Shown here piece after piece: positions 45,016-54,953 of a stretch of DNA of 64,000 nucleotides. Numbering within the stretch: the stretch's first letter is position 1; every line of letters starts with the position of its first letter. The position numbers and the translations under genes were made by a program. The stretch covers positions 25,522-89,521 of the forward strand of contig CAJXMN010000001.1 of the NCBI GenBank assembly GCA_913056215.1. The letters run 5' to 3'. Below the pieces are notes generated by a model, which saw only the letters and a list, made by a program, of their open reading frames with translations, ran no database searches and was not told the origin of the DNA. The stretch is from an uncultured Flavobacteriales bacterium (GTDB taxonomy: Bacteria; Bacteroidota; Bacteroidia; Flavobacteriales_D; Crocinitomicaceae).

Positions 45016-45608
45016 TCACGGAGACAGTACAAAACAAAGGCCCACTGTTAAAATAAAAAGCATATCAGTATTCAGTGATTCTTGAGAAGATTGCATTGAC
45101 GATTTTTCTAAACGCTCCTGTTGAACAAGGAATTGTTTCACATCCAACAATTGTAAAAAACCTCCTGTGTTTTGCTCCGTATCAGTATCATTCAAAGCCA
45201 ATGAATTGGAGGCAGAAAGCGTTTTACCCACGTCGGTTTTCTGATCTGAACCATGACCTTTCGGAAGTGCATCGGCAACTTCCTTTTTAATCAATGCTGA
45301 TCCAGAAGCAGCATTTGCCTCCGCTTGTTGAGCCAAATAACAGGTGTGTTCTTTTTGTTCGGCTATTGGATCGGATGCTTTTTTGTAAGCATTGCTACCG
45401 TATCGTTTCGTTCTTGCTCCACACTTTGACTCGTGCGCATTTGCACATTAGGAATGGCTTCCTGACTGAATGGTTGTCTTTTTTCTTAATAAAACCATCC
45501 AGACGTATACTTTCATTTTTGAAAAAGACTATCTTTCACAACGTGATTGACAGTACCACAGCTATCTTAACTAGTTGATAGCATACAGAATAGCACAAAC
45601 CGCTTCAT
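45016..45608 (-). pseudogene. Decayed gene of a small lipoprotein or exported protein
   Basis: From ATG at 45608 one frame reads MKRFVLFCMLSTS, then TAA, then DSCGTVN, then TGA, then KYTSGWFY, then TAA, then a long stretch ending near KKHPIQ. The downstream part AEANAASGSALIKKEVADAL lies in another frame, joined at a T6 run (45379-45384). A stop in the lipobox region, two more stops and a frameshift mean decay, not one sequencing slip. The remaining 106-codon ORF 45016-45336 is just the tail. The product family is not recognisable. The 246 nt between the kinase and this region (44770-45015) show nothing. Confidence 0.65.
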
Positions 45609-45666
45609 ATCTTTTTAGAATATGATAAGAGGCGACAATCTATTACATAATTGATCTATAAATTTA

Positions 45667-46419
45667 TTAGTCTTTGGTAGAAGCTTTTGCTTTGAAGTAT
45701 TCACGATTCATGCGTGCAATGTTCTCTAATGAAATTCCTTTAGGGCATTCCACTTCGCAGGCACCTGTATTTGAGCAGTTTCCAAAACCTTCAGCATCCA
45801 TCTGATTCACCATACTTTGAACCCGCTCCTCAGCTTCTACCTTTCCCTGAGGCAGGAGTGCATATTGCGAAATTTTAGCAGAAACATAAAGCATTGCTGA
45901 ACTATTCTTACATGATGCTACGCAAGCACCACATCCAATGCATGTAGCCGCATCGAAAGCACGGTCAGCATGCTCTTTCTGAACAGGTAGCGAGTTGGCA
46001 TCTTGTGTATTACCGGAGGTATTCACAGAAATGTAACCACCTGCGTGTTGAATACGATCAAAAGCGCTTCTGTCTACTGCGAGATCTTTCACTACAGGAA
46101 ATGCCTTCGCTCGGAAGGGCTCAATATAAATGGTGTCTCCATCCTTGAACTTACGCATGTGTAATTGACAAGTGGTTACGCCGCGATCTGGACCGTGAGC
46201 TTCTCCATTAATATAGAGCGAGCACATCCCGCAGATCCCCTCACGACAATCGTGATCGAAGGCGACTGGTTCTTCACCTTTTTCTATCAACTGATTATTC
46301 AAAACATCCAACATCTCCAGAAAAGACATATCTGGTGAAATATCACTGATAGGATAGTCAACCATTTTTCCCTTAGAATTGGAATTTTTTTGTCGCCATA
46401 TTTTTAATGTCAAATTCAT
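45667..46419 (-). CDS. sdhB: Succinate dehydrogenase/fumarate reductase iron-sulfur subunit
   Basis: I start at the Met of [12 protein letters not shown] (46419), which matches the family N terminus; the frame is open six codons further to 46437. The 250-residue protein carries all three cluster motifs: 2Fe-2S ([17 protein letters not shown], later CQLH), 4Fe-4S ([12 protein letters not shown]) and 3Fe-4S ([14 protein letters not shown]). It passes electrons from the flavoprotein to the membrane quinone site. Gene order sdhC-sdhA-sdhB on the minus strand is typical for Bacteroidota. Confidence 0.96.
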   Translation of the reverse strand: MNLTLKIWRQKNSNSKGKMVDYPISDISPDMSFLEMLDVLNNQLIEKGEEPVAFDHDCREGICGMCSLYINGEAHGPDRGVTTCQLHMRKFKDGDTIYIEPFRAKAFPVVKDLAVDRSAFDRIQHAGGYISVNTSGNTQDANSLPVQKEHADRAFDAATCIGCGACVASCKNSSAMLYVSAKISQYALLPQGKVEAEERVQSMVNQMDAEGFGNCSNTGACEVECPKGISLENIARMNREYFKAKASTKD

Positions 46420-46473
46420 AGCTTCATCTTTTATCATTCAACGAACAATTGAATACCAACTGCTCTGAATCTT

Positions 46474-48477
46474 TTATTTGTAACTTCTCGTTTTCAATTC
46501 AATGTTTTCGTAAACAAGATCTTCCTTATGTAAAACAGCTTCGCTGGGTTCCCCTTTATACTCCCAGGCCGCTACATACTTATAGTTTTCGTCATCGCGT
46601 TTCGCCTCGCCTTCTTCTGTTTGAGACTCTTCTCTAAAGTGACCACCACACGATTCTTCTCTTTCGAGCGCGTCTTTAGCAAATAGTTCTCCCAACTCCA
46701 TAAAATCGGCAACGCGTCCAGCTTTAGCTAACTCTTCGTTAAATTCATTGCGCGTACCAGGGACGCGAACGCCTTTCCAGAATTCTTCTCGCAACGCCTT
46801 AATCTCATCAATTGCTGATTTCAAGGTCTCTGCATTTCTAGACATTCCGCATTTGTTCCACATTATTTTACCGAGGCGCTTGTGATAGAAATCGACGGGT
46901 TTTTCTCCTTTGTTATTTACAAAATAATCCAATCGTTCAATCACTTCTTTCTCAGCCAGCTCAAACTCCTTCGTGTCAGTAGAAATTGCTCCAGTACGTA
47001 TATCTCCAGAAAGGTAATCTCCAATCGTATAAGGCAATACAAAATAGCCGTCCGCTAATCCTTGCATCAATGCAGAAGCCCCGAGACGGTTCGCGCCATG
47101 GTCAGAAAAGTTGGCCTCTCCAATTGCATAAAGCCCAGGAACGGTAGTCATTAAATTATAGTCAACCCAAACACCTCCCATCGTATAGTGAACAGCGGGG
47201 TATATCATCATGGGTGTTTCATAAGGATTTTCATCGACAATTTTCTCGTACATCTGGAAAAGATTTCCATATTTATTCGCAACAGCCTCCTTACCGAGCT
47301 TCTCAACGAGAGATTTGTCATTTTCATCGAGCCCTTTAACATGTGCAGCTTCTTTTCCGTAACGCTCTATAGCAGAAGAAAAGTCAAGGTATACTGCCTC
47401 GCCAGTTTGATTGACCCCATATCCAGCATCACATCGTTCTTTTGCAGCTCGCGAAGCCACGTCACGTGGAACGAGGTTGCCAAACGCAGGATAACGTCGC
47501 TCCAGGTAATAATCGCGATCTTCCTCTTTAATCTGTGTAGGACGCAATTTTCCTGATCGAATCGCTTCTACATCTTCTTTTTTCTTCGGCACCCATATAC
47601 GACCATCGTTACGCAGCGACTCCGACATCAGCGTCAATTTCGCCTGAAGGTCTCCCGATACTGGAATGCATGTCGGGTGTATCTGCGTGAAACATGGGTT
47701 AGCAAAATAAGCTCCTTTCTTATGAATCTTCCATGCCGCAGAGGCATTACTGCCCATTGCGTTTGTTGATAAGAAGAAGATGTTACCGTAACCACCAGAA
47801 CCAACTACCACGGCATGAGCTCCGTGGCGCTCAACTTCCCCAGTCACTAAATTCCGGGCAATGATTCCACGAGCCTTTCCATCAACCTTAACGACATCCA
47901 TCATTTCATGACGGTTGTACATTTTAATTTTTCCTCGACCAATTTGGCGATTCATTGCAGAGTAAGCTCCTAACAAAAGCTGCTGTCCCGTTTGACCTTT
48001 CGCATAAAAAGTTCGAGAGACGAGTACTCCTCCAAAAGAACGGTTGTCTAACAAGCCACCATATTCACGTGCAAAAGGAACTCCTTGAGCTACGCATTGG
48101 TCAATAATGTTCGCTGAAACTTCAGCCAAGCGATAAACATTGGCCTCTCGCGAACGGTAATCACCTCCCTTTACAGTATCGTAAAACAAACGGTAAATCG
48201 AGTCACCATCACCTTGATAATTTTTAGCGGCATTGATCCCACCTTGCGCTGCAATCGAGTGTGCTCTTCGCGGCGAATCCTGAAAACAAAAAGCCTTCAC
48301 ATTGTAACCAAGCTCTGCGAGAGTTGCCGCTGCAGAGCCACCTGCAAGTCCAGTCCCCACGACAATAATATCAATATTACGTTTGTTGGCAGGGTTTACT
48401 AGATTAATGTTGTTTTTATGATTGGTCCACTTATCCTTGAGTGGTCCTTTTGGTATATTTGCGTCTAAAGTTGCCAT
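46474..48477 (-). CDS. sdhA: Succinate dehydrogenase/fumarate reductase flavoprotein subunit
   Basis: The 667-residue protein has the FAD dinucleotide motif ([19 protein letters not shown]), the flavin-binding His in [16 protein letters not shown], the family segments [10 protein letters not shown] and HYTMGGVW, and substrate-site residues downstream. Length and motifs match the Bacteroidota long form. It oxidises succinate in the TCA cycle or runs in reverse as fumarate reductase under low oxygen. It lies 12 nt after sdhC and 54 nt before sdhB. Confidence 0.97.
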   Translation of the reverse strand: MATLDANIPKGPLKDKWTNHKNNINLVNPANKRNIDIIVVGTGLAGGSAAATLAELGYNVKAFCFQDSPRRAHSIAAQGGINAAKNYQGDGDSIYRLFYDTVKGGDYRSREANVYRLAEVSANIIDQCVAQGVPFAREYGGLLDNRSFGGVLVSRTFYAKGQTGQQLLLGAYSAMNRQIGRGKIKMYNRHEMMDVVKVDGKARGIIARNLVTGEVERHGAHAVVVGSGGYGNIFFLSTNAMGSNASAAWKIHKKGAYFANPCFTQIHPTCIPVSGDLQAKLTLMSESLRNDGRIWVPKKKEDVEAIRSGKLRPTQIKEEDRDYYLERRYPAFGNLVPRDVASRAAKERCDAGYGVNQTGEAVYLDFSSAIERYGKEAAHVKGLDENDKSLVEKLGKEAVANKYGNLFQMYEKIVDENPYETPMMIYPAVHYTMGGVWVDYNLMTTVPGLYAIGEANFSDHGANRLGASALMQGLADGYFVLPYTIGDYLSGDIRTGAISTDTKEFELAEKEVIERLDYFVNNKGEKPVDFYHKRLGKIMWNKCGMSRNAETLKSAIDEIKALREEFWKGVRVPGTRNEFNEELAKAGRVADFMELGELFAKDALEREESCGGHFREESQTEEGEAKRDDENYKYVAAWEYKGEPSEAVLHKEDLVYENIELKTRSYK

Positions 48478-48489
48478 AGTCTCAAAAAA

Positions 48490-49158
48490 TTAATGTGCGT
48501 TCATATAAAGTACTACTGCTGTGATAATGAATCCCAAAGGAATGACAATGGAATAAATCACGCCAAATTTTTTCAATCCATCAATGTACTTGTTATTTTG
48601 ACCGATCGACTGAAACGCTGATCCAAAACCGTGAAGCAAATGCAACGCCAGCAAAATAAATGCTACGATATAAGCAATAACGCGATAAGGATTTTCAAAC
48701 TTGTGTAACAGCTCTGAATAATAGCGATTGGGGTCCGCAGCATTCATTTCAATATACTTATAATTTATTTCTGGAATCCAAAAATCGATGAAGTGAAGCA
48801 CGAGAAATGCAAGAATCACCAATCCTGAATAAATCATATTTCTTGACATCCAACTGGAATTTGCGCCACCACTATTACGTTTGTAGCTAATTGGCCTCGC
48901 TGCTCTGTTACGCGCTTCAAGAATGAAGCCCATAATAAAGTGAAAAACCACAGCGAAAATTAATATGGGCTGAGCAATAAACTGAACCACTACATTGGTT
49001 CCCATAAAATGCGAAAGTTCATTAAACGTTTCCGGGCTAAAAACTGCTGTAAAGTTAATTGTCAAGTGTTGCAACAGAAAGATCATGAGAAACAACGCTG
49101 AAAGCGCCATTGCGAACTTCCGTCCAATCGATGAATTAAAAAAACCTGATTTACTCAT
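48490..49158 (-). CDS. sdhC: Succinate dehydrogenase cytochrome b subunit
   Basis: The 222-residue protein has five membrane helices and the pattern of the single large cytochrome b of Bacteroidota. Candidate haem ligands are His in LLQHLTINF, VVFHFIMGF, LVLHFIDFW and LHLLHGFGSAF. It anchors SdhAB in the inner membrane and reduces menaquinone. It begins the operon. Confidence 0.95.
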   Translation of the reverse strand: MSKSGFFNSSIGRKFAMALSALFLMIFLLQHLTINFTAVFSPETFNELSHFMGTNVVVQFIAQPILIFAVVFHFIMGFILEARNRAARPISYKRNSGGANSSWMSRNMIYSGLVILAFLVLHFIDFWIPEINYKYIEMNAADPNRYYSELLHKFENPYRVIAYIVAFILLALHLLHGFGSAFQSIGQNNKYIDGLKKFGVIYSIVIPLGFIITAVVLYMNAH

Positions 49159-49191
49159 AAGTCTACACTATATTTCTTATTTCTTTAACAG

Positions 49192-49224
49192 CAAATTTAA
49201 AGGTAAGTTTGAGTTTTTATGCAA
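49192..49224 (-). promoter_or_regulatory. Promoter of sdhCAB: TTG-N22-TAAATTTG
   Basis: TAAATTTG (49192-49199) is an exact -7 match on the minus strand, with TTG at 49222-49224 and a 22-nt spacer, slightly longer than the 20 nt found elsewhere. The leader would be about 30 nt. The 202-nt gap has no other clear signal. Confidence 0.5.
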
Positions 49225-49360
49225 TTTTGACTTATTTAGAATGTTTTTAGATAAACTGATAGTTGTCAGTTTTTTTGCTTCTACTTCATGAATAAAGCTC
49301 ATCTATCAGTCTTACATTAAGTGAAATGCACTACTAGCCGACAGGGGCGCTATCAACCTC

Positions 49361-51025
49361 CTATAAAAGTGTTCTTCCTCTCTCCGTCAGACGATAGCGT
49401 TGTTGCTTACTTTTTTCATATTCCGGAATCGTAAACCTCAACAAGCCCAAATCCATCAGTGGTTTAATGTAAAAGCGTTTATTACGCGTTTGATAGCTCA
49501 GCCCCAGCCCCTCTTCGAGCATTGATCTTCCTTTTTGAGGCTTCGCTTCACAAAAGCGCAAAAGTGCCAAGTGTTTAGCATCTAATTGATCTATACTATA
49601 CTCCGTTTCTTTTTTTCGATTACTTCGATAGCCTTCCTGCCTCTCTTCCAGGGTCAAATGCTGAGAAGGAATATCGCCAATTTCTTCCATTAACCAATCT
49701 AGATACGATTCAATACGTGCACTTAGGAAATAAGGTAAACTCAATAAATAATACGTTTTCCCTTCTCGTGTTTTGAGTTGGTCAATTTGCCGTTTTCCTG
49801 CATAAAAGCGAATCGCATAGTTCAATGGTGAGCGATCCATAAAAACGTGCAATGATTTTAAGGTTCCTGTGGCACCCGACTTCACCTCGATTGGGATTAA
49901 ATTTCCTTGGTAACGATAGAGGTAGTCTATTTCTGCATCCGATTGTTTCTTTTGACGGACCCAAAAGTGTAGTTTATCCAAACTCAATGATTGAAACGAA
50001 AGCAATTCTTGACCGACCAAATGTTCAATCAATGTCCCGTTATAGACTTTGTTGAGATCATCAGTTCCAATGACTTCTTGCTGTAAACCAGCAAAATAAT
50101 TGATCAATCCACTATCCAAAAATTGGATACGTGGCGTTTTTTTATAGTCAGGTGCTAAAGGAAGCGTAGTTCCAGTATCCGGATACAAAATATGCAATAA
50201 GTGCGTTTTTTCGAGCGCACGCAGCACCTCTCCAATTGCTTTTGACGGATAGTTTGAATTTCCAAAACGCTGAAAAGTTGTACGGTGACCTGCTTTTAAC
50301 ATAGACTGATGAATGCAGAATCGAATCAATTGCAGTTGTTGCTCACTTTTCGCATATTTTTCGGCATCCTGCAAATAAGAACTGATCAGTGCATCATAGA
50401 TAGGACCAAGCGCCGTAATGTCGCGGTGCGTTATATAATGTTGAATGATTTCTGGCATCCCGCCCAATAAGGCATACGTATGAAATGCTCGTAACAGTGC
50501 TTTTTCAGCATATTTTTCGATGGGCGTTTTTAGGTATTCCTCAAGGAGCTGATTTTCTCTTGTTGCTCTCAGAAATTCTTCGAAAGAAACGGGGCGCAAC
50601 ACTTTGTACTCGACCCGACCAACTGGGATGGTGAGGTTTTTACCTAAAAGGGTTTCCAACATGCTTCCTGCTGCAATTACTGCTAGACCAGGCATTTCTT
50701 CCTTAAAATAACGCAAAAGGTTCACTACTTCTGGTGACTCCTGAATTTCATCGATAAACAACAAGGTACTTTCAAACGCATTCAGTCGCATTCGTTTTTC
50801 TAGAAAAATGCGCGTGATTAATTGATCAATATCTGAAGTCGATTCAAATAATTCGGCATCTTTCGATCGTTCCAAGTTAACGTAAATATATTGCTCGAAT
50901 TGTTTGCCAAATTCATGAATGAGTGTCGTTTTACCAACTTGCCGGGCACCACGAATAACCAGCGGCTTGCGCGATGAGGACCTACGCCATTGTTCCAGTG
51001 CTTTTATTTGTGTGCGATAAAACAT
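49361..51025 (-). CDS. AAA/DUF4143 ATPase with C-terminal winged-helix domain
   Basis: The 554-residue protein has Walker A GARQVGKTTL (residues 26-35), Walker B TLLFIDEIQ (about 105-113) and a DUF4143 domain (about 185-400) with the nuclease-like segment DAEIDYLYRYQGNLIPIEVK. Unlike most relatives (about 380-450 residues), it continues with a winged-helix-like tail (about 475-554) ending YRLTERGRTLL, as in Fic proteins and Alba/AAA_4 regulators. This suggests DNA binding. The role of these ATPases is not established. Three direct repeats sit directly upstream, so autoregulation is likely. Confidence 0.85.
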   Translation of the reverse strand: MFYRTQIKALEQWRRSSSRKPLVIRGARQVGKTTLIHEFGKQFEQYIYVNLERSKDAELFESTSDIDQLITRIFLEKRMRLNAFESTLLFIDEIQESPEVVNLLRYFKEEMPGLAVIAAGSMLETLLGKNLTIPVGRVEYKVLRPVSFEEFLRATRENQLLEEYLKTPIEKYAEKALLRAFHTYALLGGMPEIIQHYITHRDITALGPIYDALISSYLQDAEKYAKSEQQLQLIRFCIHQSMLKAGHRTTFQRFGNSNYPSKAIGEVLRALEKTHLLHILYPDTGTTLPLAPDYKKTPRIQFLDSGLINYFAGLQQEVIGTDDLNKVYNGTLIEHLVGQELLSFQSLSLDKLHFWVRQKKQSDAEIDYLYRYQGNLIPIEVKSGATGTLKSLHVFMDRSPLNYAIRFYAGKRQIDQLKTREGKTYYLLSLPYFLSARIESYLDWLMEEIGDIPSQHLTLEERQEGYRSNRKKETEYSIDQLDAKHLALLRFCEAKPQKGRSMLEEGLGLSYQTRNKRFYIKPLMDLGLLRFTIPEYEKSKQQRYRLTERGRTLL

Positions 51026-51046
51026 TTTACGTTATTCATTTCAACA

Positions 51047-51054
51047 CAAATATA
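51047..51054 (-). promoter_or_regulatory. -7 box TATATTTG of the ATPase gene
   Basis: TATATTTG on the minus strand is an exact match, 21 nt before the ATG at 51025. No TTG occurs at the standard upstream spacing; instead the nearest direct repeat (51069-51079) occupies that location. This fits a promoter whose -33 contact is replaced or masked by a bound protein. Confidence 0.55.
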
Positions 51055-51068
51055 CAAAACAACCTTAT

Positions 51069-51145
51069 AGTAAGGGTTAATAATAAGCTTTTTAACACTA
51101 AAGTAAGGGTTATTTTAAGTGTTTTACAGCCCAAAGTAAGGGGTG
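51069..51145. repeat. Three AGTAAGGG direct repeats at exact 33-bp spacing (candidate operator)
   Basis: AGTAAGGGTTA begins at 51069 and again at 51102, and AGTAAGGGGTG begins at 51135, so the starts are 33 bp apart, about three helical turns. The spacers are AT-rich and share the elements TTTAACACT and TTTTAAGTG. They lie between the ATPase start and the oxidoreductase end. The same face of the helix would carry all three sites, as expected for cooperative binding. Confidence 0.75.
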
Positions 51146-51169
51146 TTTGTTCTAAATAAAACTTGCTCA

Positions 51170-52201
51170 TTACCAGTTCACCACCACTTTTCCAGTGGAT
51201 TTTCCAGATTCTAAAAAAGCATGTGCTTCTGGGAGTTCATCAGCTGAATAGGTCGCGCCTACTTGGGGGTGAATTTCATCATTGAGTGCTTTTTCAACCA
51301 CAGCCTTCAAACAAAACTCTAAGGTGTATGGTTTGTAATCGGCTACTTTAAGCATATTAATACCTAGTATACTTTTAGAGCGCATCATCAACGTAATTGG
51401 AATAATAATCCCCATTTTGCGCACAAAGTTTAACGTAGATAATATTCCCCATTTTTTTCCAGATCGTTCACTTCCTCCAAAGAGAATTAATGAACCTCCG
51501 TTGCCCAACAGCCTCCAGTCTTTTTTGAACGTGGATCCAGCTACGGGGTTAAATGATATGTCCAGTCGTTGTCTTTTCAGAATGTGTTGAATTTGATCAC
51601 CGTAGTCCTGTTTGTTGTAATTGATGATGTGGTCAACACCGAGCTCTTCCAGATAGGTCTTTTTACGATCGCTTCCCGTTTTTGCAAAAATTGTTGCCTC
51701 TTTACCCTTGAGCAACTGGATGAGAGCTGTTCCCACCCCTCCTGCCGCAGCATGAATCAAAACACAATCCCCTTTTTGGACGGTAGTAGCTACATGAGAC
51801 ATGTAAAATGCAGTTACGTATTGCGTTGCAAGACATAGTGCTTTTCCGCTATCATAATCACTAATCTCGGCTACCGCAATTTCTTTCGTATGGACGTGTT
51901 TCGCATAACCCCCAAATCGTGTAAATGCGACGACTCTTTTTCCTTTCAGGTGATCAGAGACATCTTTACCCGTAGCGACTATTTTTCCAACAACTTCGTA
52001 CCCCAGCACACAGGGCAAAGGGGGAGCTTCACGATACAAACCATTTCGCGCCATGACATCCGCATAGTTCAACCCAAATGACTCCACTTCGATTTGGACC
52101 TCATCGTCTTCCAGTTCAGGTAATGCAATTTCCTTTTCTTCAAAGGCTTGTTCAGCAGTACCGTTTTTTATCAATTGTATAGCAGTCGTTTTCATCATCA
52201 T
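51170..52201 (-). CDS. Zinc-independent medium-chain dehydrogenase/quinone oxidoreductase (VAT-1-like)
   Basis: The 343-residue protein has the MDR catalytic domain (NYADVMARNGLY, VLGYEVVGKI) and the NADPH Rossmann motif AAAGGVGTALIQL near 155. The structural-zinc Cys set is absent, as in quinone oxidoreductases and VAT-1 homologs. It probably reduces quinones or enals. Start choice is open: three consecutive ATG codons (52201, 52198, 52195) overlap the rsmI stop, so translation is coupled. Confidence 0.9.
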   Translation of the reverse strand: MMMKTTAIQLIKNGTAEQAFEEKEIALPELEDDEVQIEVESFGLNYADVMARNGLYREAPPLPCVLGYEVVGKIVATGKDVSDHLKGKRVVAFTRFGGYAKHVHTKEIAVAEISDYDSGKALCLATQYVTAFYMSHVATTVQKGDCVLIHAAAGGVGTALIQLLKGKEATIFAKTGSDRKKTYLEELGVDHIINYNKQDYGDQIQHILKRQRLDISFNPVAGSTFKKDWRLLGNGGSLILFGGSERSGKKWGILSTLNFVRKMGIIIPITLMMRSKSILGINMLKVADYKPYTLEFCLKAVVEKALNDEIHPQVGATYSADELPEAHAFLESGKSTGKVVVNW

Positions 52202-52869
52202 TTCTTGGCGTCAATTACAATCACAATTTCTCCTTTTGGCTTTTTCTCTTCATAGTACGAGAGCACTGTTTCTGCCGTTCCTCGCTTGAATTCCTCATGC
52301 ATTTTTGTAATCTCTCGAGCCACGCAAACTTGTTGTGCTGGACCCATGTGTTCAACAATCTCCTTCAAAGCCCTTACTAACCGATGTGGGGATTCATATA
52401 AAACTACCGCTCGTTCCTCCTCAGTGATCTTTTTCCATCGCGTCTGACGGCCTTTTTTATGGGGTAAAAAACCTTCAAAAATAAAGCGATCACATGGAAA
52501 ACCACTTCCCACCATTGCTGGTAAAACTGCTGAAGGCCCTGGTAAACACACCACGGGTATATCGTTTGTGATGCATTCCCTCACTATTAAAAAACCAGGA
52601 TCTGACACCGCAGGAGTACCTGCATCGGAAACAACTGCCGCTGATGCTCCCAGCTTAATCTTACCCACTACGCTTTCCAGTGTCTTGTGCTCATTGTGAA
52701 TATGGTGTGATTGCAGATTGTTCTCTATATCGTATTTCTGCAACAACTTCTTTGTTGTTCGCGTGTCTTCTGCTAAAATAAAATCAACTTCCTTGAGCAC
52801 ATTTAGAGCTCTTATGGTGATGTCTTCAAGATTTCCAATAGGTGTCGGAACAACATATAATTTACTCAT
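52198..52869 (-). CDS. rsmI: 16S rRNA (cytidine1402-2'-O)-methyltransferase
   Basis: The 223-residue protein has the tetrapyrrole-methylase-like fold of RsmI: VVPTPIGNLEDITIRAL at the start, ILAEDTRTTKKLL, then VVSDAGTPAVSDPG. It methylates the 2'-O of C1402 in 16S rRNA. It ends in overlap with the oxidoreductase gene and starts 8 nt after the RDD gene. Confidence 0.95.
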   Translation of the reverse strand: MSKLYVVPTPIGNLEDITIRALNVLKEVDFILAEDTRTTKKLLQKYDIENNLQSHHIHNEHKTLESVVGKIKLGASAAVVSDAGTPAVSDPGFLIVRECITNDIPVVCLPGPSAVLPAMVGSGFPCDRFIFEGFLPHKKGRQTRWKKITEEERAVVLYESPHRLVRALKEIVEHMGPAQQVCVAREITKMHEEFKRGTAETVLSYYEEKKPKGEIVIVIDAKK

Positions 52870-52877
52870 AGGATTCT

Positions 52878-53672
52878 TTATCTGGTCAGCACAACATAAT
52901 CATTCAGTACTGTTTTCAAAAACTTTAACTTCTTTTTAGGCGGTTCCGTTAGCTGGAGATCTTTGGCAATTTTTTCTGCCAAAGCGATAGCGAGCTTTTT
53001 GGTCTGCTCATTGCGGTATTTTTCAACCCGTGAAATCGTGTTTTTTACAAACATCATATCGTCGTCAGTGTACATGGTCACATTTGAATATGTCGGCGTA
53101 TAATTCTGATCCGATTTGATCGACAACACATCCTGAATTGAAAAGGAACGGCTCGGACGTTTTCTAGTGACTACTGTATTGGCCATAAAATCACCAATTC
53201 TCTGATTTTTTAGGGATACAGAAGCAATTAGAATATCGAAAAAAGCTGATGCGATGAGGAGAAGAATACCTCCACTGGCAAACAAAATAATATAAAATTC
53301 TATGGGCCGAAAAATCCAGCGGGTAAAATAATCTCGAAATTTCGCATTTTCTCCGTTGGTTTTAGTCACGCGCACTCCAACGGCCATTTTCCCTACTGTT
53401 TGACCCTTTGTGAGGTACTCCATTAGGGGTGTATAAAGCACAAATGGAAGGTATACGACAATCATAAAAAAAATAACCCACAGATCCAGACTTTCCCAAT
53501 CTCCAATTCGAAAAGCTGAAGTAAAGATGGCGCCCATTATTAACGTCATTATAATGAAATAAGCAACCATTATGATAACATCAAGCAACACAGCAACAAT
53601 ACGCTGACCAACAGATGCTAGTTCTACATCAATAGGCACATTGTGTTCTGTTCTGAGTTGAAGTGTTCTCAT
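52878..53672 (-). CDS. RDD family membrane protein
   Basis: The 264-residue protein has the RDD membrane domain with three to four helices. The family Arg and Asp positions appear at VGQRIVAVLLDVIIM and later in KGQTVGKMAVGVRVTK. After the domain comes a soluble tail of about 100 residues. RDD proteins are inner-membrane proteins, some with Na+/H+ antiport activity, but the role is generally open. The start lies 101 nt after the barrel-like gene. Confidence 0.88.
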   Translation of the reverse strand: MRTLQLRTEHNVPIDVELASVGQRIVAVLLDVIIMVAYFIIMTLIMGAIFTSAFRIGDWESLDLWVIFFMIVVYLPFVLYTPLMEYLTKGQTVGKMAVGVRVTKTNGENAKFRDYFTRWIFRPIEFYIILFASGGILLLIASAFFDILIASVSLKNQRIGDFMANTVVTRKRPSRSFSIQDVLSIKSDQNYTPTYSNVTMYTDDDMMFVKNTISRVEKYRNEQTKKLAIALAEKIAKDLQLTEPPKKKLKFLKTVLNDYVVLTR

Positions 53673-53773
53673 ACTATTTTAATGTATGCTAAAATAAATA
53701 AATAATTGAGATTTTTTTCAGAAAGACAAAGCCAAGGTAGAAGAACGTTGAACTCACCTTATCTTTAAAAAAT

Positions 53774-54292
53774 TTATTTTCTCTGATTCCATTTGAAATT
53801 GCGATTGTTCACCAGCGTGAATCGAAGATTAACGAAAAGCGTATTGGTGTTGGTGAAGGTCTCAGATCTCGTCAACAACATGTACCCCGCGCGTATATGG
53901 AAACCAAAAACCTTGTACCCGATAACGGGAGAAACTCCATAGCGCTCTTCGGTAAAATTCGATCGCATACAAACATCTACGCCGTACGTCAAATCAAAAC
54001 GGCTGGGCTTGTGCCAGTATCCCGCATTGATTTGCAACACATTATTGGAGGTGTTATAGCCGAATCCCAGGTGGACGGCATGCGTTTTTGTTTTTTTGAG
54101 GCGTATATCCTTGAATTGAGCTTCCATTCCCAGTTCTCCTACTGTAAACCTTCCTTGCTGCAGTCCAAAATAAGGCCCGAGCTTCCGTACATGCGGGTCT
54201 AACAACGGCTTTTTATCCTTTTGGCCGAACACTGTGCCCGCACACAATAACAAAAGGAGCATCATTATATACATAAGAAACCCTCTGTTCAT
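53774..54292 (-). CDS. Exported small beta-barrel-like protein, function unknown
   Basis: The 172-residue protein has a signal peptide (MMLLLLLCAGTVFGQ). The rest is alternating, aromatic-rich strands such as KTHAVHLGFGYNTSN and GFHIRAGYMLLTRS, resembling an eight-stranded outer-membrane barrel. I do not recognise the family. It starts 6 nt after cvpA and is probably cotranscribed with it. Confidence 0.72.
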   Translation of the reverse strand: MNRGFLMYIMMLLLLLCAGTVFGQKDKKPLLDPHVRKLGPYFGLQQGRFTVGELGMEAQFKDIRLKKTKTHAVHLGFGYNTSNNVLQINAGYWHKPSRFDLTYGVDVCMRSNFTEERYGVSPVIGYKVFGFHIRAGYMLLTRSETFTNTNTLFVNLRFTLVNNRNFKWNQRK

Positions 54293-54298
54293 GATTCG

Positions 54299-54940
54299 TT
54301 ATTTCGTTTGAAGGGAGTCTTTTGCACTTTTGAGCGCTTTTAAATCCTCTATGGTGATACCCAAACTGTCGGCAGTGTTTTTTAACCGCCTGGCATCTTC
54401 TAACGTTACATCTTCGCCATCGAACAACTCCCCATTCACGTTGTTTTTCATCCAGATCGAACTCTCTTCAATAGCAGGTATTGTTGCCGATGCGGTGATC
54501 TTTACGGGTTCATAAAGCAGTGATTTTGATTTAATATCCTGCGGTATAAAATCACCGCGCTCATCATAAGTTTCCAGCAGGATAATTAAAATACTTAAGG
54601 TATAAATCATTTTAATCACGCCAAAAAGTAATCCAAAAGCCTTATTAATAGGACTTAGGTTGACCACCTTAAGCATGCGTTCGACCATCTTTCCAGCGAA
54701 AAAAACCATAGCCCCTACGGCCAAAAAGGTAAGTGTGAACGCGACAACAGGTAAATACTTTCCTTCAATATCGATATTCTCTTTAATAATTTGTGAAGTC
54801 CAGTCAGAAAAATGAATACCAGCGTATATACCTACAAGCAATGCAAGCAGAGTAAAGACTTCAATTACGAGACCCTTCCTAAAACCTACCCAAGCAGCAT
54901 ATAAGACAGGTACGATAATAATAATATCTACGAAGTTCAT
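54299..54940 (-). CDS. CvpA family membrane protein
   Basis: The 213-residue protein has four membrane helices in the CvpA pattern (DIIIIVPVLYAAWVGFRKGL; later INKAFGLLFGVIKMIY). The C-terminal helix is acidic and polar. CvpA relatives affect colicin production and envelope stress, with no settled mechanism. TACATTTG lies 5 nt before the ATG, so the mRNA is probably leaderless. Confidence 0.88.
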   Translation of the reverse strand: MNFVDIIIIVPVLYAAWVGFRKGLVIEVFTLLALLVGIYAGIHFSDWTSQIIKENIDIEGKYLPVVAFTLTFLAVGAMVFFAGKMVERMLKVVNLSPINKAFGLLFGVIKMIYTLSILIILLETYDERGDFIPQDIKSKSLLYEPVKITASATIPAIEESSIWMKNNVNGELFDGEDVTLEDARRLKNTADSLGITIEDLKALKSAKDSLQTK

Positions 54941-54945
54941 TAAAA

Positions 54946-54953
54946 CAAATGTA
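54946..54953 (-). promoter_or_regulatory. -7 box TACATTTG of cvpA, 5 nt before the ATG
   Basis: TACATTTG is an exact TAnnTTTG match; only TTTTA separates it from the ATG. I find no TTG at the standard 20-nt spacing, so the -33 element is weak or absent. Confidence 0.5.

Noticed and set aside
46420-46437. SdhB start six codons upstream
   Set aside because: The family N terminus matches MNLTLKIW, and the upstream residues are not family-like.
51069-51145. CRISPR array
   Set aside because: Only an 8-11-bp unit is shared three times, without proper repeats or cas genes; better explained as operator sites.
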